A DNA stretch of 64,000 nt from a bacterium (GTDB lineage Bacteria; Armatimonadota; Fimbriimonadia; Fimbriimonadales; Fimbriimonadaceae), in assembly GCA_027485645.1 (NCBI GenBank), contig JAIXQR010000003.1:617184-681183 (forward strand), written 5' to 3'. The translations under genes and the position numbers were made by a program. The first letter of the stretch is position 1, and each line of letters starts with the position of its first letter. Below are positions 17,459-26,728 of this stretch, in pieces. Under the pieces are notes generated by a model, which was given only the letters and a program-made list of their open reading frames with translations, had not been told where the DNA came from and made no database searches.

Positions 17459-20374
17459 ATGAATCTTCTACTCGCGTTAGCGGTAGCTGGAATGTCTCCA
17501 AAAGTTAGTTCGAGTGACACCCTCGAAAACTACCCGGAGCTCAAACTCGCACTCAGTCAATCTCAGCGGCAGATCCAGTCGGTAGACGGATCGTTCTCCG
17601 GCTCGCAGCCAGGGCAGTACCAGTTCGGGCTAGCTGCTTCGGGCCGTCTGACCATCGGGGACCTCTCAATCCGGACCGTCGCTTACGGGAACGGACAGAA
17701 TGCCGTCGCCACTACTCAACCAAAGGCAGCGCTCGGCAAAGATGAGTTGGGCTACAGCAAGCTCACTTTCAGTCGCCCCGGCATTTCTGAGTGGTACATC
17801 AATGAAGCAAAGGGCCTGCACCACTGGTTCCAAGTCGATAAGAAAGTCGGCCAGGGCAACCTTTGGGTCAAGCTCGCCTCATCGGGTTCAAAAGGTGTTC
17901 AAACCGGACCACAGAGAATCGAATTCGCGACCAATCAGGGAAGCGTCAGCTACGCCGGTCTTAAAGTCTGGGATGCCACCGGAAAGAAACTTCCGGCAAC
18001 CATGCAACTTCGCGGAGCCGAAATCGTCATCGGTGTGGAAGACGCAGAAGCCAAATATCCTGTGACCATCGACCCGCTCTGGAATGAGGAAGCGATCCTA
18101 AGGGAAAATCCTCCAGAGCCTGGCAACTACTTCGGCCAATCGGTCAGCGTGAGCGGCAACACTGCTGTAATTGGGACACGGGGCGCAAACACCAATTCCG
18201 GGAAAGCGTACGTTTTCTCCCGCTCCGGCAGCACATGGACTGAGCAGGCCGTGCTAACCGCAAGCGACTCAGAGCTTAACAGCGACTTCGGCCAATCGGT
18301 CAGCGTAAGCGGCGACAATATCGTCGTTGGGGCACCTTTTGCAGATCATGCCAACTACACTTACGATGCCGGAAAGGCATATGTTTTCTCTCGCTCAGGG
18401 AACACTTGGACCGAGCAGGCCATCCTTAGCCCAAGCTACCCTTCGGTTTACGGTAATTTCGGCACTTCCGTCAGTGTGAGCGGCAACACTGTCATCGTTG
18501 GGGAACCCTATGCAACCCGCGAAGGCAACACTTCTGGCGCAGCTCACATTTTCAGCCTCTTTGGGGATACATGGCTTCAGGTGGAATCTATGTACTCGGA
18601 CCAGCCTGGGAACTACACCACTTTCGGTTTGTCTGTCTGTGTTAACGGCGACACCGCCATTATTGGGGAACCCGAAGCAACCGCTAGCGGAATAGAAGGC
18701 GCAGGAAAAGCGTTTGTTTGGTCTCGCTCCGGCGGCGTATGGACCCGGCAAACGATTCTGACCGCTAGCGACCCACAGAGTTATGCCCGCTTCGGCATCT
18801 CGGTCGGCTGTAGTGGCGATACTGCCCTTATTGGGGCAGCATTCGCGTCCGCGAACGGAATACCGGGGGCCGGGCAGGCGTACGTTGCAACTCGCTCCGG
18901 GGCAACATGGACAGAGCAGGCTATCCTGAGCGCAAGCGACAAGTCGACATTTGCCTTATTCGGCTCTTCCGTCAGCTTGAGCGGCAATACCGCCGTCGTC
19001 GGGGCATACCTTGCAGATCCAGGTGGCACGGGTAACGCCGGAGCGGCATATGTGTTCACCAGCTCCGGCAGCGCGTGGACAGAAGTAGACATGCTGAGCG
19101 CGAGTGATCGGGATGTCTACTCCTATTTCGGCACTTCCGTCAGCGTTAGCGGCGATACCGCTTTCGTAGGTTCGCCGAACGCATCTGTGTTTGGCAATTC
19201 TAATGCCGGACAGGCATATGTATTCCGAAAAGATGCCTCAAACCAAGCCTCCGTCTCGTTTGGATCTCTCGGAGTTACCGGGGGCAAGAGCGTCACTGGC
19301 ACCGTCACCCTTTCCAGCGCGCCGAGCGCCAGCACCGTTGTCAGCCTTAGCTGCGACAACTCCGCGCTCACCGTGCCAGCCAGCGTAACGGTACCAGCCG
19401 GGGCTACGGTTGCCCAGTTCACTGCGAGAAGTTCGGTGGTAACCACCGACACCCTTGTCACCATCACCGCTTCGGGAACGGGACTCACTACGGGTACCGG
19501 ACAGCTCACCGTGCGAACCCCGCGCGTTAGCGCCGTTACCTTTGCTGCAGAAGACATTACGGTTGGTGAAACCGTGCTCGGTACCGTGAGTTTGCAGTCG
19601 GTTGCCCCTGCCGGCGGCGTGTTGGTCACCTTGGTCAACAGCGATTCATCTAGCCTGGACTGCCCCGACGGCGTCACCGTCCCGGCCGGTCAGAGCAAGG
19701 CCACTTTCGTCGTAACGGGTAAATCGGTTGGAGTAGCTACTTCAGTTAAGGTCGAAGGCACGCCTAGCTTTACTGAGAAGTCGGACACCATCACGGTCAA
19801 CCCGCCCGCCGTCCACATCACCGAACTCTACGCTTCCGACTTCATCCTCGGAACGATAACGATTGGCACGGTTCGTCTCTCCTCGCCAGCACCCGCTAGT
19901 GGATACGTGGTTACGCTTGCTAGCCTGACCACCGGACTTTCTGTCCCGGCAACTGCGACCGTGCCCGAAGGGGAAACATTCACCAGCTTCTTAGTCGATT
20001 CGACGAAAGCAATGCAAAACGGAACGATCCGTGCAACCTTCCAAGGTTCAACAAAAACGGACCTCGTTTCGGTGACCTACAACGCCATCACCACGGTGAC
20101 CGCCTCCGCGAGCACCATCGCCGTAGGACAAAACAGCATGGTCACGGTGACTTTGAACGCTCCGATACCTCTCGGTGCACGTCTCGTTGTTGATGTGACC
20201 TCGCAGAAGGCCGGAGTGCTTAAAATTCCGTCAACCAGGCTGACCGCGATCTCCGGCGGATCGAGCTCTGTGACGTTCCCGGTGACTGGTTTGAAAGCCG
20301 GGGTGACGAATCTTTACGTGAAGATTCTGAATCACGGCGTGAGATCCGTGAAGATCACCGTCACAAATCCCTAA
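17459..20374 (+). CDS. FG-GAP repeat surface protein with four C-terminal Ig-like domains
   Basis: A 971-residue protein with a short N-terminal hydrophobic segment, a beta-rich N-domain (about 20-205, ending 'YPVTIDPLWNEEA'), seven FG-GAP/integrin-alpha-type repeats (about 210-625; each has FG-S-SV--SG-T--IG followed by 'GAGKAYVFSRSG' and 'WTEQAILSASD'), then four Ig-like domains of about 85 residues (about 630-971; each has 'TVPAG...F.V'). A calcium-stabilised propeller of this type is normally extracellular and adhesive. No enzyme motif or anchoring signal is seen at the C-terminus. Followed by a strong terminator. Confidence 0.85.
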   Translation: MNLLLALAVAGMSPKVSSSDTLENYPELKLALSQSQRQIQSVDGSFSGSQPGQYQFGLAASGRLTIGDLSIRTVAYGNGQNAVATTQPKAALGKDELGYSKLTFSRPGISEWYINEAKGLHHWFQVDKKVGQGNLWVKLASSGSKGVQTGPQRIEFATNQGSVSYAGLKVWDATGKKLPATMQLRGAEIVIGVEDAEAKYPVTIDPLWNEEAILRENPPEPGNYFGQSVSVSGNTAVIGTRGANTNSGKAYVFSRSGSTWTEQAVLTASDSELNSDFGQSVSVSGDNIVVGAPFADHANYTYDAGKAYVFSRSGNTWTEQAILSPSYPSVYGNFGTSVSVSGNTVIVGEPYATREGNTSGAAHIFSLFGDTWLQVESMYSDQPGNYTTFGLSVCVNGDTAIIGEPEATASGIEGAGKAFVWSRSGGVWTRQTILTASDPQSYARFGISVGCSGDTALIGAAFASANGIPGAGQAYVATRSGATWTEQAILSASDKSTFALFGSSVSLSGNTAVVGAYLADPGGTGNAGAAYVFTSSGSAWTEVDMLSASDRDVYSYFGTSVSVSGDTAFVGSPNASVFGNSNAGQAYVFRKDASNQASVSFGSLGVTGGKSVTGTVTLSSAPSASTVVSLSCDNSALTVPASVTVPAGATVAQFTARSSVVTTDTLVTITASGTGLTTGTGQLTVRTPRVSAVTFAAEDITVGETVLGTVSLQSVAPAGGVLVTLVNSDSSSLDCPDGVTVPAGQSKATFVVTGKSVGVATSVKVEGTPSFTEKSDTITVNPPAVHITELYASDFILGTITIGTVRLSSPAPASGYVVTLASLTTGLSVPATATVPEGETFTSFLVDSTKAMQNGTIRATFQGSTKTDLVSVTYNAITTVTASASTIAVGQNSMVTVTLNAPIPLGARLVVDVTSQKAGVLKIPSTRLTAISGGSSSVTFPVTGLKAGVTNLYVKILNHGVRSVKITVTNP

Positions 20375-20390
20375 CCGGGCTCAAAAGAAT

Positions 20391-20437
20391 GGCCGAGGGT
20401 TTGGTGAAAACCAAGCCCTCGGCCTTCTCATTTTTTC
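20391..20437. terminator. Strong bidirectional intrinsic terminator
   Basis: A 15-bp stem GGCCGAGGGTTTGGT/ACCAAGCCCTCGGCC with one G-T pair and loop GAAA (20391-20424) is followed by TTCTCATTTTTTC. On the - side the stem is followed by ATTCTTTTG, so it can also end the convergent haloperoxidase-like transcript. Confidence 0.9.
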
Positions 20438-20438
20438 T

Positions 20439-21866
20439 TCAGGGATTAAACGCCCGACCCGGGACGCCGTTGATGAAGTCCATCGCGACTTCTACCGTCC
20501 GCTCGCCGATCTTCTTTCCTACAGATCGGGAATCAAGGTCGCCCGCTTTGAAGTGGATGCCGCCGTATCGTCGGCTCATGCCCGCTTGGTCTGCCGCGTC
20601 CTTAAACGTTGGCCAACTCAAGGTCACCGGAGCCGCCGGGACTCCCGGCTGAATCGTAAGCGACCCGGCCGGAATCGTCACCGACGAGCCGAAGTAGTCG
20701 CTACCCGTGAACCGACGCAGCACCTCGGCACCGGCTGCGCTAAACGTGCTGTGACCGCTGCTGTATTCAGGAAATGGCGGAGTGATGAAGTTTGGTGATT
20801 GGAACGGAAGCCATTGCGAGCCATCAACCATTCCAAAACCGGCCGTCGGAGAGATGAAGCTCCGGACCATGCGGCCAGCGTAGTTCGCGCGAATCGCCGT
20901 GATCGGTCGCGAAGTGTTGTAAACCCGCTTCATGTCCCAACACGCAATTCCAGCGTCCATCACCGCGTTGCCCATCATGAAGAACAGCTGAACGGATTTG
21001 TCCAAAGACATCCCGTCCCGCTTGGCAACTTCGGTGGCGAACAGCATCCAGTGGCCCGGAGGGGTAACCGTACGTGGGCCGTCTGCCCAATACTCGGCGA
21101 TTACTTTTTGCTCATCGGTCAAGTTCGCCGCCGTTTCGACAATCTCATCCATCTGCGCCAGGTACTGCGGCGAGCCGTAGGTCGGACCGCCGTTCGTTCG
21201 AAACTCAGATGCGGTAGCCAAGCCGAACGGAATCACCTGGTTCCAATGTGGCGCAAGGAATCCGGGCGCGTTGCCGTTGGCAAACCGCAATGGCTGCCAC
21301 TTGCTCGGGTCCGTGACAACATCTGGCGTGTTCACCGGTACGTACCCGGAGGTGTCGGCGTAGTTTCCGGCCTGGTTAGCACCGTCATTTTGTCGGTAAG
21401 CAATCAACTTAGCCGCTACGTGGTTGCCGATACCTTGCGGTGTAGTCAGTGTTTCGGAAACGTCATCAGGATCGTATCCAAAGGCCACCATCTTAGCTCG
21501 TAGCCGGACCGCATCAGCGGGGTACAGATTTAGCATGGTGCGATACACCGCGTAGCTAATCGCCTTCTCCTTGTTAGCCTGCGTCCGTTCTGCCGTCGGG
21601 CGTCGAAGCGACCCACCCAGTCGGGTGCCAATCGCCTTCGCGTCGTAAGCTGCCCAAGCATCAAATGCGGCGGTCGACACGATCCCAAGCGTTCGAGAAA
21701 TCGCGGGCGGGCCAATGGTTGAACTGCTCGCGCTCGTGAGCAATTCCTCCGCCCACTGCACGCTAACGTTGCTTGCCGGTGCGCCGGACGAGCTGCTGTT
21801 TCCTCCGCAACCAGTCAGAGCAACCACCGTGGCCGCCAAAAAACCAAACTGAATCGCTCTTTTCAT
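20439..21866 (-). CDS. Vanadium-dependent haloperoxidase/PAP2-type lipoprotein
   Basis: A 475-residue protein with lipoprotein signal MKRAIQFGFLAATVVALTGC (Cys +1, then GGNSSSS linker). The vanadate/phosphate-binding signature of vanadium haloperoxidases and PAP2 phosphatases is present in order: KRVYNTSRP (K-x6-RP), PEYSSGHSTF (SGH) and SRRYGGIH (SR-x5-H). Length and the N-terminal helical half match bacterial vanadium haloperoxidase homologues rather than integral-membrane PAP2 phosphatases. Likely anchored in the cell envelope; peroxidase versus phosphatase activity is undecided. Start at 21866 rather than 21935 because of the signal and a GGGAAA Shine-Dalgarno. Confidence 0.85.
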   Translation of the reverse strand: MKRAIQFGFLAATVVALTGCGGNSSSSGAPASNVSVQWAEELLTSASSSTIGPPAISRTLGIVSTAAFDAWAAYDAKAIGTRLGGSLRRPTAERTQANKEKAISYAVYRTMLNLYPADAVRLRAKMVAFGYDPDDVSETLTTPQGIGNHVAAKLIAYRQNDGANQAGNYADTSGYVPVNTPDVVTDPSKWQPLRFANGNAPGFLAPHWNQVIPFGLATASEFRTNGGPTYGSPQYLAQMDEIVETAANLTDEQKVIAEYWADGPRTVTPPGHWMLFATEVAKRDGMSLDKSVQLFFMMGNAVMDAGIACWDMKRVYNTSRPITAIRANYAGRMVRSFISPTAGFGMVDGSQWLPFQSPNFITPPFPEYSSGHSTFSAAGAEVLRRFTGSDYFGSSVTIPAGSLTIQPGVPAAPVTLSWPTFKDAADQAGMSRRYGGIHFKAGDLDSRSVGKKIGERTVEVAMDFINGVPGRAFNP

Positions 21867-22010
21867 CGATTTCCCACTCGCTACCCAGAACATATCACAG
21901 GTGTTGTTCCAGTTAACACCGTAATGACGTGCCATCCCTTAGTTTTCGGCGCAACCAACCCAAAGTTTCAGCTTGCGTTTTCGACTCTAACGCTCTAAAG
22001 TCCGGGTTAG

Positions 22011-22835
22011 ATGTTGAACTCTGAGCTTTTCGCCGCGATTGCGGCCGGAGAAACTGCCTTGGTTGGAGAGTACTTTCGATCCTATCCCGAGCACGTGAAC
22101 GTTCGCAACCTCGAAGCCGACGACAACAAACGGAACTGGGATGAACTCACTCCCATTCACGTGGCCGCGAAATATGGCCATCTCGACATCGTCAAGCTTC
22201 TCGTCGAGCTTGGTTCTACCGTCTACTCGCACCCGTTCTCAACCTATCCGGCGGTGATCGTTGCCGCGTGGAAAGACCAGCAAGCGGTCGTTGACTACTT
22301 CCTCAACGAGATTCCCGAGAAAGCCGAAGGACAGCGCGGCGTTGGCGTAGCCATTAACCTTGCCGGAAGGGAAGGTTGGTTCGCGCAAGTTAAGATGCAC
22401 GTCAAAGTTGATCCTCTCGCTGTGCACCAGCGTGGCTGGATCGGCGACTCGCCCCTCCACTGGCCTGCGCATAACGGCTTCCCTGAGATCGTCGACTTCC
22501 TCCTGGCCCATGGCGCCGACCCGAACGCTCACGAGATCGGCTGGGTTGGTGGGACCCCGTTGCACTGGGCATCCGAACGTAATCCAGAGATCATCCGCAA
22601 ACTCATTGCCGCCGGCGCAAACGTCAATGCCCAAGTCCAAAAAGCCGGTTCGCATCACCTTGGCGGAACCCCGCTCCACTGGTGCGCTCGGCAAAGAGAC
22701 GACTGCGGAGAGTGCATTTCGACTCTTCTCGAGTTAGGTGCGGACCGAACCATCCTCGATGCCGAGGGCAAAACGGCCCTCGAACGCGCAACCGAACTCG
22801 GTAACGAAAATTGCCGAATCGCGCTAACATCCTAG
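22011..22835 (+). CDS. Ankyrin-repeat protein
   Basis: A 274-residue cytoplasmic protein almost entirely of ankyrin repeats: clear units include 'ELTPIHVAAKYGHLDIVKLL', 'DSPLHWPAHNGFPEIVDFLL', 'GTPLHWASERNPEIIRKLI', 'GTPLHWCARQRDDCGECI' and 'GKTALERATELGNENC'. No signal or catalytic domain. Partner unknown. TAAAGT ends 9 nt before the ATG. The esterase gene starts 4 bp after the stop, so the two are probably co-transcribed. Confidence 0.9.
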   Translation: MLNSELFAAIAAGETALVGEYFRSYPEHVNVRNLEADDNKRNWDELTPIHVAAKYGHLDIVKLLVELGSTVYSHPFSTYPAVIVAAWKDQQAVVDYFLNEIPEKAEGQRGVGVAINLAGREGWFAQVKMHVKVDPLAVHQRGWIGDSPLHWPAHNGFPEIVDFLLAHGADPNAHEIGWVGGTPLHWASERNPEIIRKLIAAGANVNAQVQKAGSHHLGGTPLHWCARQRDDCGECISTLLELGADRTILDAEGKTALERATELGNENCRIALTS

Positions 22836-22839
22836 AACC

Positions 22840-23676
22840 ATGGTTCTAGCCGCGGTTCTGAGTTTGGTCATGACAGACACCCTTGCCCCCATCAACCTCT
22901 GGCCAACCGGCAACCCTAATGGCTGGACCCGAACGGATGCCGAGATCACGGAATTCGACGAGAAGTCCAACTTCAAGATCGTCAAGAACGTTTCGAAACC
23001 AACCCTTCAGGTCTTCAAGTCCGCCGCTGCCAAGGCGAACGCTCCCACCGTCCTTGTATGCCCTGGCGGCGGTTACTGGATCGAGGCCATCGAGCATGAA
23101 GGCACCGAAATCGCCGAGTTCCTGAACAAGAACGGCGTTCACGCTGCCGTGCTGAAATACCGGCTCCCAAATCGAGACCAAGACAAAACGCTGCATCTCG
23201 CACCCATGCAAGACGCCCACCGTGCTATCCGCTTATTACGAAGCCAGGCGAAGACCCTCGGTTTCAACTCCGAAAAAATCGGCATCATGGGCTTCTCCGC
23301 CGGAGGACACCTCGCCGCAATCAGCAGCAACTCCGCGCCGACCTACGCCAAAGTCGATTCGGCCGATGACCTTTCCAGCCGCCCGAATTTCACCGTTTTG
23401 GTTTACACCGCGTACCTCGTGAACGACGGCGAACAGGCCCTGAAGGATGAAATCGCGGTAACAAAGTCGACTCCACCGACCTTCCTCGTACACACCATGG
23501 ACGACCCGATCCCCGTCCAGAGCGCCCTGAGCTACATTGCCGCCTGCAAGGCAAAAGAGGTCCCCGTCGAATTCCATCTATTCCCGAAAGGAGGCCACGG
23601 GTATGGCCTCCGATCGCAAGAGCGCGGACTCAAAAACTGGGGCAACCTGCTGGTTGATTGGCTCAGCTCGCTTTAA
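22840..23676 (+). CDS. Alpha/beta hydrolase, acetyl(xylan)esterase-like
   Basis: A 278-residue alpha/beta hydrolase. Seen: oxyanion-hole region CPGGGYW (about 75-80), nucleophile S153 in GFSAGGH, acid D221/D222 in HTMDDPIP, and H253 in KGGHGYGLR. This matches the BD-FAE/acetyl-xylan-esterase-like group that deacetylates plant polysaccharide fragments. The N-terminus (MVLAAVLSLVMTDTLA) is hydrophobic but a weak signal peptide, so location is uncertain. Four bp separate it from the ankyrin gene, and its 3' end overlaps the convergent GyrI-like gene by 14 bp. Confidence 0.8.
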   Translation: MVLAAVLSLVMTDTLAPINLWPTGNPNGWTRTDAEITEFDEKSNFKIVKNVSKPTLQVFKSAAAKANAPTVLVCPGGGYWIEAIEHEGTEIAEFLNKNGVHAAVLKYRLPNRDQDKTLHLAPMQDAHRAIRLLRSQAKTLGFNSEKIGIMGFSAGGHLAAISSNSAPTYAKVDSADDLSSRPNFTVLVYTAYLVNDGEQALKDEIAVTKSTPPTFLVHTMDDPIPVQSALSYIAACKAKEVPVEFHLFPKGGHGYGLRSQERGLKNWGNLLVDWLSSL

Positions 23677-24103
23677 CCGAGAACAAAACAAAGATGCCTG
23701 GTTCCGCGGGGAACGATTCTGGATAGAACTCCAGGGTCGGGCCGCCGCCACTTTCGTACTCACTCGCGGGAAGCCATTCGCTGTAGAAACCGTGGATGAT
23801 CGGCATCAACTCGCCCAAGTTCGGACATTCCACTTTTGCGTAGAGCCCGCCCGGTAGGTGCCATTCTTTCATTCCTTCGGGAACATCGCCATCAGACTCA
23901 ACCCCGGCGAGATACTCAAAGTCGCCTTCTGGCAACTCATCGTTCATGCGGACGGCGCCGTAAAAATCTCCGCTAATCTTTATTTCCGGAATTCGAGGCT
24001 CATATGTCCCCCACAAGGCTTTGATCTCTTTGTTAGCGTTGTTTCCAACGTACTCAAGTCCAACAATACGTCGGGGCGGCTCGGTGACAAAAGTGGGTTC
24101 CAT
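23663..24103 (-). CDS. Stand-alone GyrI-like/AraC effector-binding domain protein
   Basis: A 146-residue protein matching the SOUL/GyrI-like small-molecule-binding fold: starts 'EPTFVTEPPRRIVGLEYVG', contains 'YLAGVESDGDVPEGMKEWHLPGGLYAKVE' in the middle and ends in acidic strands 'LEFYPESF'. There is no DNA-binding domain, so it is more likely a ligand-binding or amide-hydrolysing homologue than a regulator. TAGTAT lies 8 nt before the ATG. It is downstream of the GH95 gene on the same strand but has its own promoter-like box. Confidence 0.75.
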   Translation of the reverse strand: MEPTFVTEPPRRIVGLEYVGNNANKEIKALWGTYEPRIPEIKISGDFYGAVRMNDELPEGDFEYLAGVESDGDVPEGMKEWHLPGGLYAKVECPNLGELMPIIHGFYSEWLPASEYESGGGPTLEFYPESFPAEPGIFVLFSVKAS

Positions 24104-24126
24104 CGCCGCCCATACTAACGTATCAC

Positions 24127-26490
24127 TCAGAGTACGGTCAACCCACGATTCTCAACAACGAACCGGTCTCGCTTGCCGTGCAGTTTCCAGCTTTTGAGCT
24201 CGCCGTTTTGCCAGGCAATGTCAACCGTCGCCCCGCCCCGTACTCGAAGTCCCTTGACCGATCCGTTCGGCCACGCCTTCGGTAGCGCAGGAAGCAGTTC
24301 TACAATCACGCGACCGTCGCTGTTCACGCGGTGAGACTGCACCAGCATCTCCGCCATCCCGGCGGCTGTCCCGAAGTTGCCGTCAATCTGGAAAGGCGGA
24401 TGGGCGCCAAACAGGTTTGGATACACGCCGCCCCCGCCCGCATAGGTCGTTTTGTCCGATCCCACAAGGCGAATCAAGTAGTTCAGCATCCGGTGCGCCG
24501 CCTCGGGCTCATGCAAGCGTGCCCGCAAGGCAAGCTTCCAAGACATCGACCAGCCCGTGCTGTCGTCTCCCCGAAGATCCAGCGTCTTCGAAACTGCCGC
24601 CGCCAGGTCTGGCCGCGATTGCGGCGTGATGTCCGCCGCCGGATAGGCGCCGATCAGGTGCGAAACGTGCCGGTGCAGCGGCTCTGCCTCGCCGTACTCC
24701 TGCGACCATTCAACAAGTTGCCCTTTCGATCCCACTTTCTCGTGCCGCAACTTCGATCGGGAAGTTGCCAGCTCGGCCTGAAAATCCGAATCCACGCCAA
24801 GCTCTTTCGCCGCTCGCGCAGTCACTCCGAACAATGCCCGCAAGATCGCCATGTCCTGCGTCGTCCCGATCGAGACCTCGTAACCCTTTCCGTTAACTAA
24901 AAAGACGTTTTCTGCCGAAACCGAAGGGGCGGTGACGAGCACGCCGTCCTTCTCGTAGAGCGCATCCAATCCAAACTGCGCGGCTCCCTTCAAAATCGGA
25001 TACGCCCGCTTCAAGAACGATCGATCCTGCGTAAATGCGTAGTGCTCCCATAGCTGGAGAGACATCCAAGCGCCACCGAGATTGAAGTTCGCCCAGGTTG
25101 GAGAACCCTCGCCGTACGCCCCGACCGCGCCCGATTGCCGCCACAAGTCCGAGTTATGGTGAGCGGTCCAGCCACGCCAGCCGTAGTTTGTCTTTGCCGT
25201 CTTCGCCCCGTTCTGGGCGAGGTCTGCAATGAATCCAAGCATCGGCTCAGCGCATTCCGGAAGGTTGGTCGTCTCCGCCGGCCAGTAGTTCATCTGCGCG
25301 TTGATGTTGGTGGTGTAGTTGCTCGACCAGGGTGGCCGCATCATCGGGTTCCAAATGCCCTGCAGGTTCGCCGGCTGACCGCCTTTCCGACTGCTCGCAA
25401 TCAGCAAGTACCGACCGTACTGAAACAGCAAGGCTTCCAGTCCCGCATCGCCGTTCTTCTTCCAGTCAATCACTCGCTCGTCAGTCGGAACATCGCTTCG
25501 CCCCGGCCCGAGGTCGATTGAGACGCGATTGAACAAGCGACGATGGTCCGCCTGGTGTCGCTCCTTCAGCTCGCCGAAGGGGCGTTTTGTCGCCTTCTCA
25601 ACGGTCCGCTTGGCCCGCTCCATCGATCGAATCGAATCGTTTTCGGGCTGCTTGTCAAACCCACGAAATCCGGTGGAGTTGCTCAAAACCAGGGTGACTT
25701 CGGAAGCGCCTCGCACTCGGAGTCCGTTTGAATCTGAGGTGACCGAGCCGCCTATAGTCACCGCGCGGAGAACCGACGAGAAACCCATTCCGATCTTCTC
25801 GTCATAAACAATCGATGGCTCTTTGCTGCGGTAGTTAGGTTCCGCATGAGCGGGCGCCCGACCTAAAAGCGCTAGACCGTTCGATCCAACCGGACGTACC
25901 GTCGTCGGGCACTGACTTCGGAACGAAGCCCGGAAAGAAATCGATCCTGGCTTCGAGGCCGTGAATCGGTAAACGATCACGTTGTCTGGGTAACTGACAA
26001 ACGCTTCGCGCCGAAACTCAACTCCACCTTGCGAAAAGGTCGTCGTCGCCACAGCATCGCCCAAAGGCAACTCCCGCCGGTAGTTCGAAACCGCTCCCGC
26101 GGGAAGGTCAAATTCGATATCCAGATCGCCAAGTGGCACGTAAGACTGCGTGTAGGGCCCCTGCATCTTTTGCGTCAAGGACTGGGCTAGGGCGTAGTCT
26201 TCCTTCGCTAGGGCTTCTCGGATCAGCGGAATCTGCGCCTTTGCGTCTGGGTTGTCCCAGTTCTTGGGCCCGCCCGACCAGAGTGAGCTTTCGTTCAGCA
26301 TCACCTGCTCCTTGGTCACACCACCAAAGACCATGGCCCCGAGGCGACCGTTCCCAAGCGGCAAGGCATGCAGCCACGTCGGGGCCGCCTCCGGATACCA
26401 AAGGCTAAGGGCTCCGGGCGTCTTCATTTGACCGCCCCAGCCGCTTGCCAACGTCGCAAACGCCACAAAACTTCCGAGCACTTTTCGCAT
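24127..26490 (-). CDS. GH95 alpha-L-fucosidase
   Basis: A 787-residue protein with an N-terminal signal ([19 protein letters not shown]). Domains: N-terminal beta-sandwich (about 28-275, '[15 protein letters not shown]' and '[11 protein letters not shown]'), (alpha/alpha)6 barrel (about 320-690) and a C-terminal beta domain. Family catalytic positions look intact: E527 in VSAENVF, the Asn/Asp region [12 protein letters not shown], and the Asp in [14 protein letters not shown]95 enzymes hydrolyse terminal alpha-1,2-L-fucose or alpha-galactose in plant and host glycans. AGAGGA lies 5 nt before the start, so this message is led and ribosome-binding-site dependent. Confidence 0.92.
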   Translation of the reverse strand: MRKVLGSFVAFATLASGWGGQMKTPGALSLWYPEAAPTWLHALPLGNGRLGAMVFGGVTKEQVMLNESSLWSGGPKNWDNPDAKAQIPLIREALAKEDYALAQSLTQKMQGPYTQSYVPLGDLDIEFDLPAGAVSNYRRELPLGDAVATTTFSQGGVEFRREAFVSYPDNVIVYRFTASKPGSISFRASFRSQCPTTVRPVGSNGLALLGRAPAHAEPNYRSKEPSIVYDEKIGMGFSSVLRAVTIGGSVTSDSNGLRVRGASEVTLVLSNSTGFRGFDKQPENDSIRSMERAKRTVEKATKRPFGELKERHQADHRRLFNRVSIDLGPGRSDVPTDERVIDWKKNGDAGLEALLFQYGRYLLIASSRKGGQPANLQGIWNPMMRPPWSSNYTTNINAQMNYWPAETTNLPECAEPMLGFIADLAQNGAKTAKTNYGWRGWTAHHNSDLWRQSGAVGAYGEGSPTWANFNLGGAWMSLQLWEHYAFTQDRSFLKRAYPILKGAAQFGLDALYEKDGVLVTAPSVSAENVFLVNGKGYEVSIGTTQDMAILRALFGVTARAAKELGVDSDFQAELATSRSKLRHEKVGSKGQLVEWSQEYGEAEPLHRHVSHLIGAYPAADITPQSRPDLAAAVSKTLDLRGDDSTGWSMSWKLALRARLHEPEAAHRMLNYLIRLVGSDKTTYAGGGGVYPNLFGAHPPFQIDGNFGTAAGMAEMLVQSHRVNSDGRVIVELLPALPKAWPNGSVKGLRVRGGATVDIAWQNGELKSWKLHGKRDRFVVENRGLTVL

Positions 26491-26569
26491 CGCATCCTCT
26501 GGTCACCCACACTAACCGATCGCAGAGATTACCGTTGGCATCATCAAATCGAAATCATGTAGACGCCAG

Positions 26570-26599
26570 GTTAAGAAAACAATAAAAAGAAACCTTAAC
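26570..26599. promoter_or_regulatory. Inverted repeat between divergent GH95 and phosphoesterase genes
   Basis: GTTAAG and CTTAAC half-sites are separated by 18 nt of A-rich sequence in the 238-bp divergent intergenic region. A possible operator; no cognate regulator is identified. Confidence 0.2.
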
Positions 26600-26728
26600 A
26601 TTCGAAGCAGGCTTTCTTCACCGTTTGCACTTTAAACTCGAATCGATGCACCAAGGCTGTATGGGCTTGGAGCACCGAATCATCGTCCGGTGCGTGAGAG
26701 CGATCCCGGCTATCCTAATTGCAAAATC

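Noticed and set aside
18120..19200. Repeated DNA words in the FG-GAP gene taken as a repeat array
   Set aside because: They are in phase with the seven FG-GAP protein repeats and are simply coding duplication.
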